NCBI GenBank assembly: GCA_963575745.1
Contig: CAUYUJ010004006.1
Span: 1 to 64,000 of the forward strand
DNA from: Prorocentrum cordatum
Lineage: Eukaryota > Sar > Dinophyceae > Prorocentrales > Prorocentraceae
Reading direction: 5' to 3'
Length of the DNA stretch: 64,000 nucleotides
Shown here: piece by piece, positions 1-9,734 of the stretch
How positions within the stretch are numbered: the first letter of the stretch is position 1
How the letters are laid out: each line of letters begins with the position of its first letter
Notes under the pieces: model-generated
What the model was told of the DNA's origin: nothing
The model's database searches: none
What the model saw: the letters and a program-made list of their open reading frames with translations, nothing else
Program-made: the position numbers and the translations under genes

Positions 1-1
1 T

Positions 2-48
<47 letters not shown>

Positions 49-57
49 GCTACTACC
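1..57. repeat. (CTA)n microsatellite
   Basis: An uninterrupted CTA/ACT triplet run opens the window and decays into mixed CCT-rich sequence. The same triplet recurs as a much longer tract near 40.8 kb and, on the other strand, near 62.8 kb. Confidence 0.95.
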
Positions 58-179
58 CCTACCTTACTCCTCCGCCCACTCCTCCTCTCCCTCCACATGC
101 CATCATTTGCATTCTCCGCCATCCTGCCTCCTCCTCCACCGCCTCGCGTTCCTCGCTACTTGTCGTCCTCATAATCGAC

Positions 180-364
180 CTGGTCCTCATCCTCCATCCT
201 GACCCTCATTAGCCTGTTCCTCCTCCTCCTCCTGATAATTGTCCTCGTCATCAGGATCATCGGCACCCACATCACCATCACCACCACCCCATCACCACCC
301 ATCACCACCCATCACCACCATCATCATCCATACAAGCATTATCATCGTACCGTCACCATCCTCC

Positions 365-403
<39 letters not shown>

Positions 404-638
404 CCATCACCATCACCATCACCATTACCATAATCAGCATCATCAGCATCAGCAGCATCATCAGCAGCATCACCACTACCAGTAACCCTCAACATCATAC
501 TCATCATGTTCCTCCTCCTTCTCTTCCTCCGCCTTCTCCTCCTCCCGTCCTCCTCCTCCTCCTCCTCCTCCTCCTCCTCATCATCATCATCATGATCATC
601 ATCATCATCAGCATCAGCATCATCATCATCAGCATCAG

Positions 639-701
<63 letters not shown>

Positions 702-800
702 CCTCATCCTCATCCTCATCCTCATCATCATCCTCATCCTCCTCATCCTCTTCAATCTACACCTCACCCTCACCCTCACCCTCCCCCTCCGCATCCCCCC
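180..800. repeat. CCT/ATC compound triplet tract
   Basis: A block of CCT and ATC triplets with embedded CACCAT hexamers; the purest parts are ATC at about 365-400, CCT at about 550-578 and ATC at about 577-697. Polyserine, polyisoleucine and polymethionine frames on both strands are translations of the repeat and are not taken as genes. Confidence 0.95.
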
Positions 801-1049
801 CCCTCCGCATCACCCGCCCAGAACCTCTCCGCACGCGCCCGCGCCCGCGCGGCCGGCGACGACCCGCGGGCTGGTCCTTCGGCGGCTCGAACGACTTGGA
901 CGCCCGCGCGCCGTCGGGGAAGTCCTCAGGCGAGACGGCGTCGTCGTCCTCCTCCGCGCTTCCCCCGCGCGGCCTCGGGGGCGGGGCGCGGTCGTGAAGG
1001 GGGGGGCGGAGGGAGAAGGGGCAGTGAGTGAGGGAGGGGAAGAGGGGAG

Positions 1050-1115
1050 GGAGGCAGGGAACGAAGGAGGAGGGGAGGGGGAGGGGGAGGAGGAGGAGGA
1101 GGAGGAGGAGGAGGA
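1050..1115. repeat. (GGA)n polypurine tract
   Basis: AGG/GGA triplets, almost entirely purine on the plus strand. It follows a GC-rich stretch (830-1000) whose minus strand reads an acidic SPEDF peptide motif that recurs near 2.8 kb. Confidence 0.9.
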
Positions 1116-1374
1116 CCAGTGCAAACCCAAGACTCATCAACGATGTTGGAATACACCCTCCCTCCCAAGTCCCTCTTCACAGGCCCTTGCAAGAGGTCAC
1201 TTCCACCTGGAACTCCACCCCGAGGAAATCGCGGGGTCCCATAGGCACTGTCAGGAACTGTTGTTGAGCGCGCCGTGGCGGCGGCCCCGGCGACACGCTA
1301 CGCCCTGCGGGCGGATATCATGACGTTCTGCTCCGCGGGGCGGAGCGGCACGCTGTGCAAAAGCTCCCGACCGT
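1116..1374. other. Unique spacer, nothing recognised
   Basis: Ordinary-complexity sequence between the GGA tract and a degenerate small element. Short open frames on both strands have no recognisable domain and no start or splice pattern I can defend. Confidence 0.5.
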
Positions 1375-1520
1375 GCAATCCACCCGTCCAGCAAGGACGC
1401 GCGACAAGGAGGCCGACGACCCGCTGCGGGTGGGACACGCTGCGGGCGGGGCGCGGCCTGCGAAAGCGGCCAGGGATCGGCCGAAGAGGAAGGATGCCAG
1501 TAAATCAGGGCATCTGCTGC
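1375..1520 (+). mobile_element. Degenerate MITE, family 1 (fourth copy)
   Basis: The left part (AGCAAGGACGCGCGACAAGG) and the middle (GGGGCGCGGCCTGCGAAAGCGGCCA) match the family-1 elements at 4.2, 8.0 and 18.2 kb in the same order. The right inverted end has diverged beyond recognition, so the right border is approximate. Confidence 0.55.
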
Positions 1521-1614
1521 CTTGGAGCGCCTGAGCTTGAGTGGAAGAACACGGGGACCATGACAAAGACTGAGCGCGGGAACGGCGTGCCAATCTTGGC
1601 AACCGTCCATCTGG

Positions 1615-1872
1615 CCTCAGGAGGCCCTGGGAGGCCCCAGGAGGCCCCAGGAAGCCCCCAAGAGTCCCGGGGAAACCCCGGGAGGAGGCCCCAAGGAGGC
1701 CCCCGGACACCCCCAGGAGGCCTCGGGAGGCTCCAGGAAGCTCCAGGAGGCGCCAGGAAGCCCACGGATACCCCAGGAAGCCCCAGAGGAGGCCCAAGAG
1801 GCCACAGCAGGCCCTGGACAGCTCCAGGAGGCCCCTGGAGCCCCAAGGAAGCACCTGGCTGGCCCAAGAAAC
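1615..1872 (+). repeat. GGCCCCAGGA collagen-like minisatellite
   Basis: Imperfect tandem units of 9 to 12 bp around CCCAGGAGGC. The minus strand reads Gly-Pro/Leu-rich peptide in an open frame, which follows from the triplet-compatible period and is not taken as a collagen gene. Related units occur at 61.2, 61.45 and 61.75 kb. Confidence 0.85.
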
Positions 1873-1914
1873 CTCCCGCGGTCTCAGACGGCGTGTCGGG
1901 CACGTGGTTCTGGT

Positions 1915-2160
1915 CGCTGGCACGGGAGGCAGGGAGGGAGGGAGGGAGGCGGGAGGGACAAGGAAGAGGGAGGGATAAAGACGAGGGAGGAGGGAGGAAG
2001 CAGAGCGGGAGGAGGAAAAGGGAGGGAAAGAGAAGCGCAGGATGAGAAGGAAAAGAAGGAAGGACAAGGAGGGAGGAAAGAAAAAGGAAGCAGGAAAGAT
2101 GAGGAGGGGAGGAGTTGGAGAGACAAGGATGGGAATGGGAAGGAGGAGAAGAAAACAAGC
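1915..2160. repeat. Polypurine (G/A) tract
   Basis: About 245 bp, almost wholly G and A on the plus strand, made of irregular GGGAGG and GGAAAG units. It leads directly into the GAC tract and could form triplex-type structures. Confidence 0.85.
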
Positions 2161-2184
2161 AAACACATAACAAGCAAAAACGAT

Positions 2185-2224
<40 letters not shown>

Positions 2225-2239
2225 TGACCACGACCACGG

Positions 2240-2318
<79 letters not shown>

Positions 2319-2464
2319 GGACACAACCACGACCACGACAACGACGACGAAGACGACCACGACAACGACCACGATAGCGACCACGACAACGACGACGACC
2401 ACGACTACGAGTGTGACAACGACGACGACGAAGACGATGACGACGAAGCCGACGACGACGAAGC

Positions 2465-2497
<33 letters not shown>

Positions 2498-2690
2498 CCA
2501 CGACCACGACCACGACCAACACAATGACCACGACCACGACCACCACGGCCACAACCACGACCGCGCCAACGACAACCACGACGACGACGACCACGACCAC
2601 GATAACGACCACGATGACGACCGCGACCACGAGAACGACAACGACGACGGCCACGGGAACGACGACGACGACAACGACGACGACGATGCC
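2185..2690. repeat. GAC / CCACGA triplet-hexamer tract
   Basis: Pure GAC triplets (about 2185-2223) pass into CCACGA hexamers, then mixed GAC/AAC/CAC triplets. Poly-Asp/His, poly-Thr and poly-Val frames result from the repeat. Confidence 0.95.
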
Positions 2691-2845
2691 ACCCGCGCTC
2701 AAGCCCCGCGCGGCCTGGCACCCGGCGCGGCACCGGCGGGGCTGTTGGGCGGGGCAGCGGCGCCCCCGCCGAAGTCCTCCGGGGAGACCGGGTCCTCCTC
2801 GTCCTCGGGGCGGGAGCGGCCGCTCCATAGACAAGAGCTCCCAAC

Positions 2846-3010
2846 TTCGCGCTTCGCGCTGCGCGGAGCGCGAAGTGCGAATAACTTCGCGCTCTCGGGC
2901 CGCCTGCCAGGGGAGAAGAGGACGAGGAGAAAGCGGAGCCGAGCCGCGAAACGCGAAGCGCGAAGCGCGAAGCGCGAAGCGCGAAGCGCGAACAGCTGCG
3001 CGCCCTCGAA
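2846..3010. repeat. Dispersed CTTCGCG hairpin repeat, copy 1
   Basis: Begins with CTCCCAACTTCGCGCTTCGC and contains self-complementary GCGCGAAGCG units, including a run of CGAAGCG heptamers at about 2950-2990. A second copy with the same opening and the shared AATAACTTCGCGCTCTCG core lies at 43.3 kb, so this is a dispersed repeat rather than a local tract. Confidence 0.75.
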
Positions 3011-3205
3011 GGCGCCCTTGCCTACAGCGCGGCCGAGGCCCGCGGTGTTTCTCCCTGCGTCGGCTTGCACGTCGCAGCGCCGAGTGTCGAGCGGCGGGGG
3101 GGGGAAAAGGAAGGGAAGGGGCGGCCGCGGGGCGGGGAGGAGAATACGAGACCGATGTTGCATCACAGCAGCAATTCGGCCCCTGACTTTCGTCCTGGGT
3201 TCGGT

Positions 3206-3320
3206 TTAGTGAAGTGATGAATTTCGGGGTCCTTACGTGGGAAAAACATCACTTCACTAATCTGGGCCCCTGGGGCCTCAGTGGGCCCTGGGGCCCAAAA
3301 TTAATGAAGTGATGGTTTTC
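3206..3320. repeat. Hairpin around AGTGAAGTGATG
   Basis: AGTGAAGTGATG near 3210 is answered by CATCACTTCACT near 3250, giving a 12-bp stem with a loop of about 27 nt. A further TGAAGTGATG lies near 3305 after GGGCCC-rich repeats. Confidence 0.7.
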
Positions 3321-3825
3321 GGGCGTCGGAGAGAGGGGAGAGCGCTCGCGTGGCAGAAGCCGCCGCGGAGCGGCCGGGGCGGCCAGCCGGTGCTGCAAAC
3401 CCCGGCAGCGGGCACGGGGCGGGCCCCTGCGCCCGGCACGCGGAGAGAGAGGGGACCTCCAGAAGCACGAGGTGTGGTGGGACGCTGACATGGGACCTGG
3501 GTCCGCGTTCATCTCTAGAACCTCATGCCTATACCTCCAGGTCTGTATGAGGAGGGAGGCACAAGGCGGGTCCGGCCTTGAAGTGGCTCTCGAAGCTGAG
3601 CGTGCCTCGCCAGGGGGCACGACTTTGGTGTCCTGCCTCCCGTCGGGTCTCGCGCCCAGAAGCACGAGGAGGCAAGAAGGTGCAGCAGCAGCGGCAGGTC
3701 ACACGGGCCAGGGTCCACAGGACCGAAGCGGCGATGGAGCCAGGAGCGCGCTGGAGGAAGGCTTCGCGCATGCAGCTGCTGTCGACGCCTTGCAAAGCAG
3801 TGCCTGGGGGTTCCAAGTGCAAAAA
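3321..3825. other. Unique GC-rich spacer
   Basis: Several overlapping open frames exist on both strands but none shows a domain or codon pattern I trust. Nothing else is supported here. Confidence 0.5.
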
Positions 3826-4027
3826 GGGAAGAAACACCATAAACAGAACTTTTGGCGCTCCGCACGGCTTTCTTGGATCTGCGCTGGAGCCCCCTCCCTG
3901 GCGCGCGAAGCGCGCCATGGGCGGCGCCGAATTTCGCCGCTGTGGGGGGGGGGGGAGCCCAGCGCGAATCCCAGAAAATCTGCGGGGAGCGCCAAAAGTT
4001 CATGTTTGTGACGTTTTTTCTCTTCGG
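3826..4027. mobile_element. Small inverted-repeat element, family 9
   Basis: The two ends are inverted copies: GAACTTTTGGCGCTCC near 3847 faces its complement near 3990, with flanking GGGAAGAAACACC against GAAGAGAAAAAACG. Arms are about 70 bp around a short core containing GGCGCGCGAAGCGCGCC. Size (about 200 bp) and lack of coding content fit a MITE or foldback element. A related half-arm (AACATAAACATGCG and following bases) occurs near 29.93 kb. Confidence 0.75.
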
Positions 4028-4232
4028 CAGTGAGCTCTCGCTCGAGGTCACGCTGACGAAGGGCGGTCGACCCACGGGAGCCTCACTACACGCTTTGGGG
4101 CGGCGGCCGATGCCCGCAGAGGCCTCGGTCACGTGATGCTGAGTCACAGTCGGTCCGCAGCTGGCAGGGCATGGTATGGCAAGGCATCTTGCGCTGGTAG
4201 CCGTCCCCATGGGGCCGACACCACAACAACTA

Positions 4233-4403
4233 CAGTCAACCCGTATAGCAAGGATGCGCGACAAGGATGCAAGGGCCTTGGAAGCCCTGTTCGAAGCTTT
4301 CCGAGCGGGACGCGACCAACGAGTGGTCGAGGATGGACCGACGAGGCAAGGATGCAAGGGTACCCTTGGGAAGGTTGCCCATCCTTACTATGCGCGTTGA
4401 CTG
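4233..4403 (+). mobile_element. MITE, family 1, best copy
   Basis: A 171-bp element with imperfect inverted ends of about 24 bp: CAGTCAACCCGTATAGCAAG at the left and, inverted, CTTACTATGCGCGTTGACTG at the right. The interior has no credible coding. Copies of the same length lie at 7993-8165 and 18168-18340 and a degraded one at 1375. No clear target-site duplication is visible. Confidence 0.85.
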
Positions 4404-5023
4404 CAGATTTCTCTCGACACAGTGGAGCTGTCAAGATGGATCACCACTGGCTCACAGGCAACGCTGTGCTGGCCGGACTGCCTGCAAGACACCTGAGCCA
4501 CACCCGATCTGCCAAGCATCGCAGGCACGCGCGATTAGGAGCAGCAGTCTGTCCAAGTTTCTACACCAAGATCAAACACCATTGACTCATCAAGTCGGGA
4601 GCTGCCAGGGGTGTCCCTGGCCCAAGATGTTCCCAGCTTTTCGCTCCATCTTGGAGACCCTGGGGCCCTCTGGGCCTCGGAAGGGGTGCTCCGAAGGCCG
4701 TGGAGGCCTCCTTGGATCCTGGGGGGCAACCTGGGTAAGGGAAATAACCGGAAAAACCCGATCTAATGGTGGTCATGGCGATCGCTATCCACGACTTTGC
4801 AAGAAAATGTTGAGCCCAGCTCGAGGATAGACGATGGGAAGGCGTCTGTCCTCGATTGGTGTGAACCCGACTGGCTCCTGGGACAGGTATCCCCGAGCTT
4901 CCTGTCGCTTCCGAGCAGAAAGTTTTTTGGGGGGGAGAACTCAGGGATTCGGGGAGAGAAATCGCTGACGCTCGTCGATCGTCGATCCTCGGCGTCGTTG
5001 CTCGTTCGATCAAAGTTCGTCAA
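4404..5023. other. Unique spacer with palindromic GATCGTCGATC
   Basis: Mixed sequence with a short palindromic CGATCGTCGATCGTCGATC cluster near 4975-4990. Open frames on both strands lack recognisable domains. Confidence 0.5.
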
Positions 5024-5225
5024 TCGATTGGCGGCGAGCGAGGGGGGGGAAATAAGAAGGAAAAGGCCTTCTCAAAAGGCTCGGAAGTCCCCCGGCCTTC
5101 TGAGAAGTTTTCTAAGCCTTCCCCGAAGACAAAAAAACGTCTCAGAAGGCGCGAGGGCTTCTGAGAAATCCCGTCGCCTTCTGAGAAGGCCTTCTGCTTC
5201 CCCCCCTGGCTCGCCGCCGAATCGA
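5024..5225. mobile_element. Foldback element, family 8
   Basis: Inverted ends of about 45 bp: TCGATTGGCGGCGAGCGAGG with GGGGGGAAATAAGAAGG at the left is answered by the complement of TCGATTCGGCGGCGAGCCAG with GGGGGGAAGCAGAAGG at the right. The interior is made of TTCTGAGAAGG palindromes. A one-sided relative (GGCGGCGAGCGAGAGGGGGG type) occurs near 15.72 kb. It abuts the dispersed repeat at 5225 with no spacer. Confidence 0.8.
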
Positions 5226-5550
5226 GCATCGGGGTTCGAACCTCAAGGCTTCTGGGGCAGTCTTCGCCCTATTGTGGGCATCCGTGGAGAGACCAGGTCC
5301 TCATCGTCCTGGGGGCAGGGCGACCCCCACCCAGCAGGGGGGTTCGAGGCTCGACGACTGCGGACGCTTTCGTCGACTCCCGCAGCCCAGCCTCCGGACA
5401 CTTTCCAGCCTCTACAGAGGAGGCCAGTCCACAAGAAGCCTTCCACAAGAAGCCCAACCCTGAGACCACAGGACGTCCATCGATCTTTGGTGTGGGAACG
5501 TCACGCTTTCCATAGCAAAGCCATCGACACCCAAGAAACCCAGGGCACCC
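5224..5550 (+). repeat. Dispersed 330-bp repeat, copy 1
   Basis: From GAGCATCGGGGTTCGAACCT to AAGAAACCCAGGGCACCC this matches 17578-17905 closely along its whole length, and its right half matches 56327-56500. All three copies lie in the same orientation. The minus strand reads a DDEDLVSPR motif related to SPEDF motifs elsewhere in the window. No terminal repeats are seen; it may be a decayed exon or retroposed fragment. Confidence 0.85.
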
Positions 5551-5754
5551 TCGAGGTGAGGAGGGGGCTTCCTGGCATGGGCACCCACTGTAACCTGGCT
5601 GAGAGCGCTCTAGGGGGGCTGGGTCGCCCCGAGCGGGCGCCGGGGCCCGAGCGAAGACCCGAGAGCCAGGCCCCCTCGCGTCCTCGGGGCGGGGCGACGA
5701 CGACGAGGGCCACGGCGACGACGGGGAAGGCGACGACCACCGCCACCTCCACGA

Positions 5755-6134
5755 CCCTCCACCACCTCCTCCTCCTCCTCCTCCTACTCCTCCCTCCCAC
5801 CCCTCCTCCTCCTCCTCCTCCTCCTCCTCCTCCCCTCCTCCTCCTCCTCTCCCTCCTCCTCCTCCTCCTCCCTCCTCCTCCTCCTCCCCCTCCTCTCCTC
5901 TTCCTCCGACACTACTCCTCCTACCCCATCCTCCTCCTCCTTCCTCCTCCTCCCTCCTCCTCTCATCCGCCTCCTCCTCCTCCACTCTCCTCCTCCTCCT
6001 CCTCCCTCTCCCCTCCTCCACCTCCCCTGCCTCCTCCTCCTCCTCCTCCCTCCCTCCTCCTCCGCCTCCTCCTCCGCCTCCTCCTCATCATCATCATCCT
6101 CCTCCTCCGCCTCCGCCTCCGCCTCCTCCTCCTT
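5755..6134. repeat. (CCT)n tract
   Basis: CCT/CTC triplets with occasional A and G substitutions, first of three abutting triplet blocks that together run about 2 kb. Confidence 0.95.
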
Positions 6135-6950
6135 TTCTTATTATTCTTATTATTATGATTATTAGTATGATTATTGTTATTATGCCTCTTAGTTTTATTA
6201 TTATTCTTTTTACTATTAGCATTATTACTAGTAGTATTAATAATAATAGTATTACTATTATTAGTGATATCATTATTGGTATTACTGTTATTAGTATCCG
6301 TACTCTTCTTATGCTTAGCATTATTACTAGTATTAGTATTTCTATTATTACTACTACTATTATTAGTGTTATTAATATTACTACTATTATTATTAGTATT
6401 ACTATTAGTAGTAGTAGTATTGATGTTATTATTAAGTTGGTAGTATTGATTGTAGTATTAATATCATTATTCTTCTTATGCATAGTAATGGTATTCGTAT
6501 TCGTCGTCTGCGTCTTATTCTTAATAGTATTAGTAGTGTTCGTCTTCTTCTTATCATTATTATTAGTAGTATTCGCCGTCTTATTTTTATTAGTAGTAGT
6601 AGTCGTCGTATTGGTAGTAGTCTTAGTATTATTTTCCGTCGTCGTATTATTATGTTTATTCTTAGTAGTATTATCAATGTTCTTATTCTTTGTGAATATT
6701 ATTCCTAATATTATGATTATTGGTATTAGTAGTGTTACTGATATTGGTATTAATAGTAATATTATTATTATTAGTTTTAGTAGTAGTATTAGTCTTATTA
6801 GTAGTAGTATTATTACTATTATTATCATTATTATTATTATTACTATTATTATTATTAGTATTACGGCTCGACTTCGTATTCTTCTTCTTCGGCTTAGTAT
6901 GATTCTAATGATTATTAGTAATATTATCTTTATTATTACTAAGATTAGCA
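6135..6950. repeat. AT-rich ATT/AGT triplet block
   Basis: About 815 bp of TTA, TAG, ATT and AGT triplets, strikingly AT-rich between two GC-rich CCT tracts. Triplet phase is kept well enough that frames stay open, giving poly-Ile and poly-Val peptides. It reads as a degenerate triplet satellite rather than an exon. Confidence 0.9.
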
Positions 6951-7194
6951 TGTCTCCTCCTCCTCCTCCTCCTCCTCCTCCTCCTCCTCCTCCTCCTCCT
7001 CCTCCTCCTTCTCCTCCTCCTCCTCCTCCACCCCCCCCTCCCTCCTCCTCCTCCTCCTCCTCCTCTCCTCCTCCTCCTCCTCCTCCTCCCTCCTCCTCTT
7101 CCTCCTCCTCCGCCTCTTCCGCCTCCACCTCCTCCTCCCTCCTTCCCCTCCTCCTCCTCCCATCCCACTCACTCCTCCTCCCTCCTCCTCCTCT

Positions 7195-7226
<32 letters not shown>

Positions 7227-7794
7227 TCCGCATTCCTCCTCCTCCTCCTCACCCTCATCCCTCCTCTCCATATCCGCTCCTCCTCCTTCCTCCTCTCATA
7301 TCCGCCCCTCTCCCTCCCCCTTCTCCTCCTCCTCCTCCTCCTCCTCCTCCTCCCCCTCCCCCTCCCCCTCCCCTCCTCCCCCTCCTCCTCCTCCCTTCCC
7401 CCGCCTCCTCCTTCCTCCTCCTTTCCTCCCCTCCTCCTCCTCCTCCCCCTCCTCCTCTCCTCCTCTCCCTCCTTCCCTCCTCCTCCCTCTCCTCACTCCT
7501 CCTCTCTCCTCATCCGCCTCCTCCGCCTCCTCCGCCTCCTCCCATTCCTCCCCCTCCTCCCTCCTCCCTCCCCTCCCCTCCCATCCTCCTCCTCCTCCTC
7601 CTCCTCCTCCTCCTCCTCCTCCTCCTCCTCCTCCCTCCCTCTCCTCCCCTCTCACCTCCTACCTCCTCCTCCTCCTCTCTCCTCCTCCTCCCCCTCCTCC
7701 TCCTCCTCCTCCTCCCCTCCTCCTCCTCCTCCTCCTCCTCCTCCTCCTCCTCCTCCTCCTCCTCCTCCTCCTCCTCCTCCTCCTCCTCCCTGGA
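6951..7794. repeat. (CCT)n tract, 845 bp
   Basis: Longest pyrimidine triplet tract of the window, with pure stretches at about 6955-7010, 7583-7633 and 7730-7788. Long proline/serine or glutamate/glycine frames come only from the repeat. Confidence 0.95.
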
Positions 7795-7826
7795 CCAGCC
7801 CCCTCTGCCTACCTCGGCGGCACGCC

Positions 7827-7977
7827 AGAGTGACCTTGGACAAGACTGACATCTGGCGCTCGGCTTGCCCACCCCTGCACGCGATGGGATTGTGGCCGCC
7901 TGCGTGCTCGGGTCGCGCGGTCTGGCCCCACGCGCCCCCCGAATGCAGCGCACCCAAGGCCACTCCGGCGAAGGAGC
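7827..7977. mobile_element. MITE-like element, family 6, degenerate copy
   Basis: The left end AGAGTGACCTTGGACAAGAC and right end AAGGCCACTCCGGCG match the ends of the better preserved element at 43129-43287. The interior has diverged. It lies 15 bp left of a family-1 element. Confidence 0.6.
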
Positions 7978-7992
7978 CGATGTCCTAGGGCA

Positions 7993-8165
7993 CAGTCGAC
8001 CTGTGTCATGAGGGCGCACGATAAGGGTGCAGGGGCCTTGGAAGACTGTGTCGACACTTTGCGGTCGGGGCGCGGCCAGCAAAAGCGGCCAAGGATGGAC
8101 CGAGGAGGCAAGGATGCAAGGGTACCCTTGGGAAGGTTGCCCATCCTTACTATGCGGGTTGACTG
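7993..8165 (+). mobile_element. MITE, family 1
   Basis: Same length and order as 4233-4403, sharing the right block AAGGATGCAAGGGTACCCTT and the end GGGTTGACTG. The left inverted end is degraded (CAGTCGACCTG). Confidence 0.8.
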
Positions 8166-8379
8166 TAAGGCCTCTGGCTGAGCACGGACGAGCACCCCCG
8201 GCAGCGACGACCTGCCAGACCACCCCAACCTAACCCGAGGACCCAAATTTCGAGTTGGGGGGAGTACGGGTTCCACATGTGCTTTTTCAGTGTTCTCCGA
8301 CGTCCCCCCCCACACACTGCGGATGGGGAGCAAATTGAGGCCTTCGGGTTGGGTTGGGGTAGTTTGGTGGGTGGTGAGG

Positions 8380-8610
8380 TAGTCCCTGCTGGCCTCAACA
8401 GCCCCCCCCGAGCACTCCCAGCTGGCCTCAACATGCCCCCCGAGTAGCCCAAGGGCGGTCTCAACACCTCAACCCCTGGGCGCGAAGCGCCTGCGGCGCG
8501 CCGCCAGGGGCGGCGCCAGGGTGTTGAGACCGCCCCCGGGCTACTCGGGGGGCCTGTTAAGGCCAGCCAGCTGGGAGTACTCGAAGTCCTGCTGGGGCCA
8601 GCTGGGACTA
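8380..8610. mobile_element. Foldback element, family 7
   Basis: Almost the entire 231 bp is one inverted repeat: TAGTCCCTGCTGGCC at the left pairs with the complement of GGGGCCAGCTGGGACTA at the right, and CCCCCCGAGTAGCCC pairs with GGGCTACTCGGGGGG. The loop is a GCGAAGCGCCTGCGGCGCGC segment. Within each arm the GCTGGCCTCAAC unit is itself repeated. Confidence 0.85.
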
Positions 8611-8965
8611 CCTGTGGAGGGCTCTCAGTGCGGTACCCGAAGTTTTACCACAACCGACCAACCGCAGAGGGTCTTCAATGCTGCCCTTCACCCCCCCAAA
8701 GCTCTCGGCTGGCAATAAACTCGTACCTCCCGTCCTCGTCCCCCCCTCCCCCCCCCTCGTCCCCCCACGCTCGGAGCAAGTGTGCGAGTGCGATGACGGC
8801 GACGGCGGCGGCGGTGGCGACGACGACGACGACGGCGGCGGCGACGACGACGACCACATTGGTCCTCGTCTGTGCCGTCCTTCGGCTCGCTCGTGCCGCC
8901 GGTGACATGCTGGCGACGGCGCGGCTGCTGGTGCTGCGGCTGCTACTCTTGCTTGGGCTCTGCCT
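8611..8965. other. Spacer with GAC/GGC triplets
   Basis: Unique sequence to about 8790, then GACGGCGGCGG-type triplets to about 8855, then unique GC-rich sequence. No supported gene. Confidence 0.5.
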
Positions 8966-9010
8966 CCTCCTTCTTCTCCTCCTCCTCCTCCTCGTCCTCC
9001 TCCTCGTCCC

Positions 9011-9069
<59 letters not shown>

Positions 9070-9079
9070 GCAGCATCAG

Positions 9080-9146
<67 letters not shown>

Positions 9147-9373
9147 TTCATCTTCATCTTCATCATCAGCAGCAGCATCATCCTTATCATCATCATCAGC
9201 ATCATCATCACCTTCATCATCATCATTATCATCATCAGCATCATGATCCTCATAACCATCATCATCACCATTATCATCACCATCATCATCATCGTCGTCA
9301 TCGTCATCGTCATCACCGTCATCATCATCGTCATCAGCATCAGCATCAGCATCAGCATCAGCAGCATCATCAT

Positions 9374-9411
<38 letters not shown>

Positions 9412-9425
9412 TCATCATCCATCCG
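8966..9425. repeat. CCT then ATC/AGC triplet tract
   Basis: CCT triplets (8966-9010), a long ATC run (9013-9150), then mixed ATC, AGC and AACAGC units. Poly-Ile, poly-Ser, poly-Met and poly-Asp frames are repeat translations. Confidence 0.95.
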
Positions 9426-9734
9426 TCTCTTTTCCTTAAAAAATGACTTCTCCCTGTCGCACCCCCAGAAGTGTCGGTGGGGCGGGCCGGGCATTTCGCC
9501 GAAGACTTCCCCACTTCGAACGATCCTGAAGCTTGAAATCTGCAGCAGCTTCACAAAGTGTGGGCAGGGGAGGTTCAAATTGTTGCTGTCGCACACCCGA
9601 AAGAAAGTCTACATCAGCTTCAAGGATGGAGGGCACTCACGAAGGATCGGCGCGTCAAGTACAAGCGCCATCTCGACGAGCCCGTCATGAGAGCCTCACC
9701 CGAGGAGACGAACTACAAGGAGGAGGCAGCCAGC

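Noticed and set aside
1318-2844. 508-codon minus-strand frame with collagen-like Gly-Pro and Arg-rich parts
   Set aside because: It is made of the CCCAGGAGGC minisatellite, a polypurine tract and GAC triplets joined in one frame; no unique domain.
5224-5260. GGGGTTCGAACCTC as a tRNA T arm (also at 17578)
   Set aside because: The flanking bases do not give a 5-bp T stem on either strand, and no acceptor, D or anticodon arm can be drawn.
6155-7849. 564-codon open frame on the plus strand rich in Ile, Ser and Pro
   Set aside because: It is an uninterrupted translation of ATT/AGT and CCT triplets with no other sequence content.
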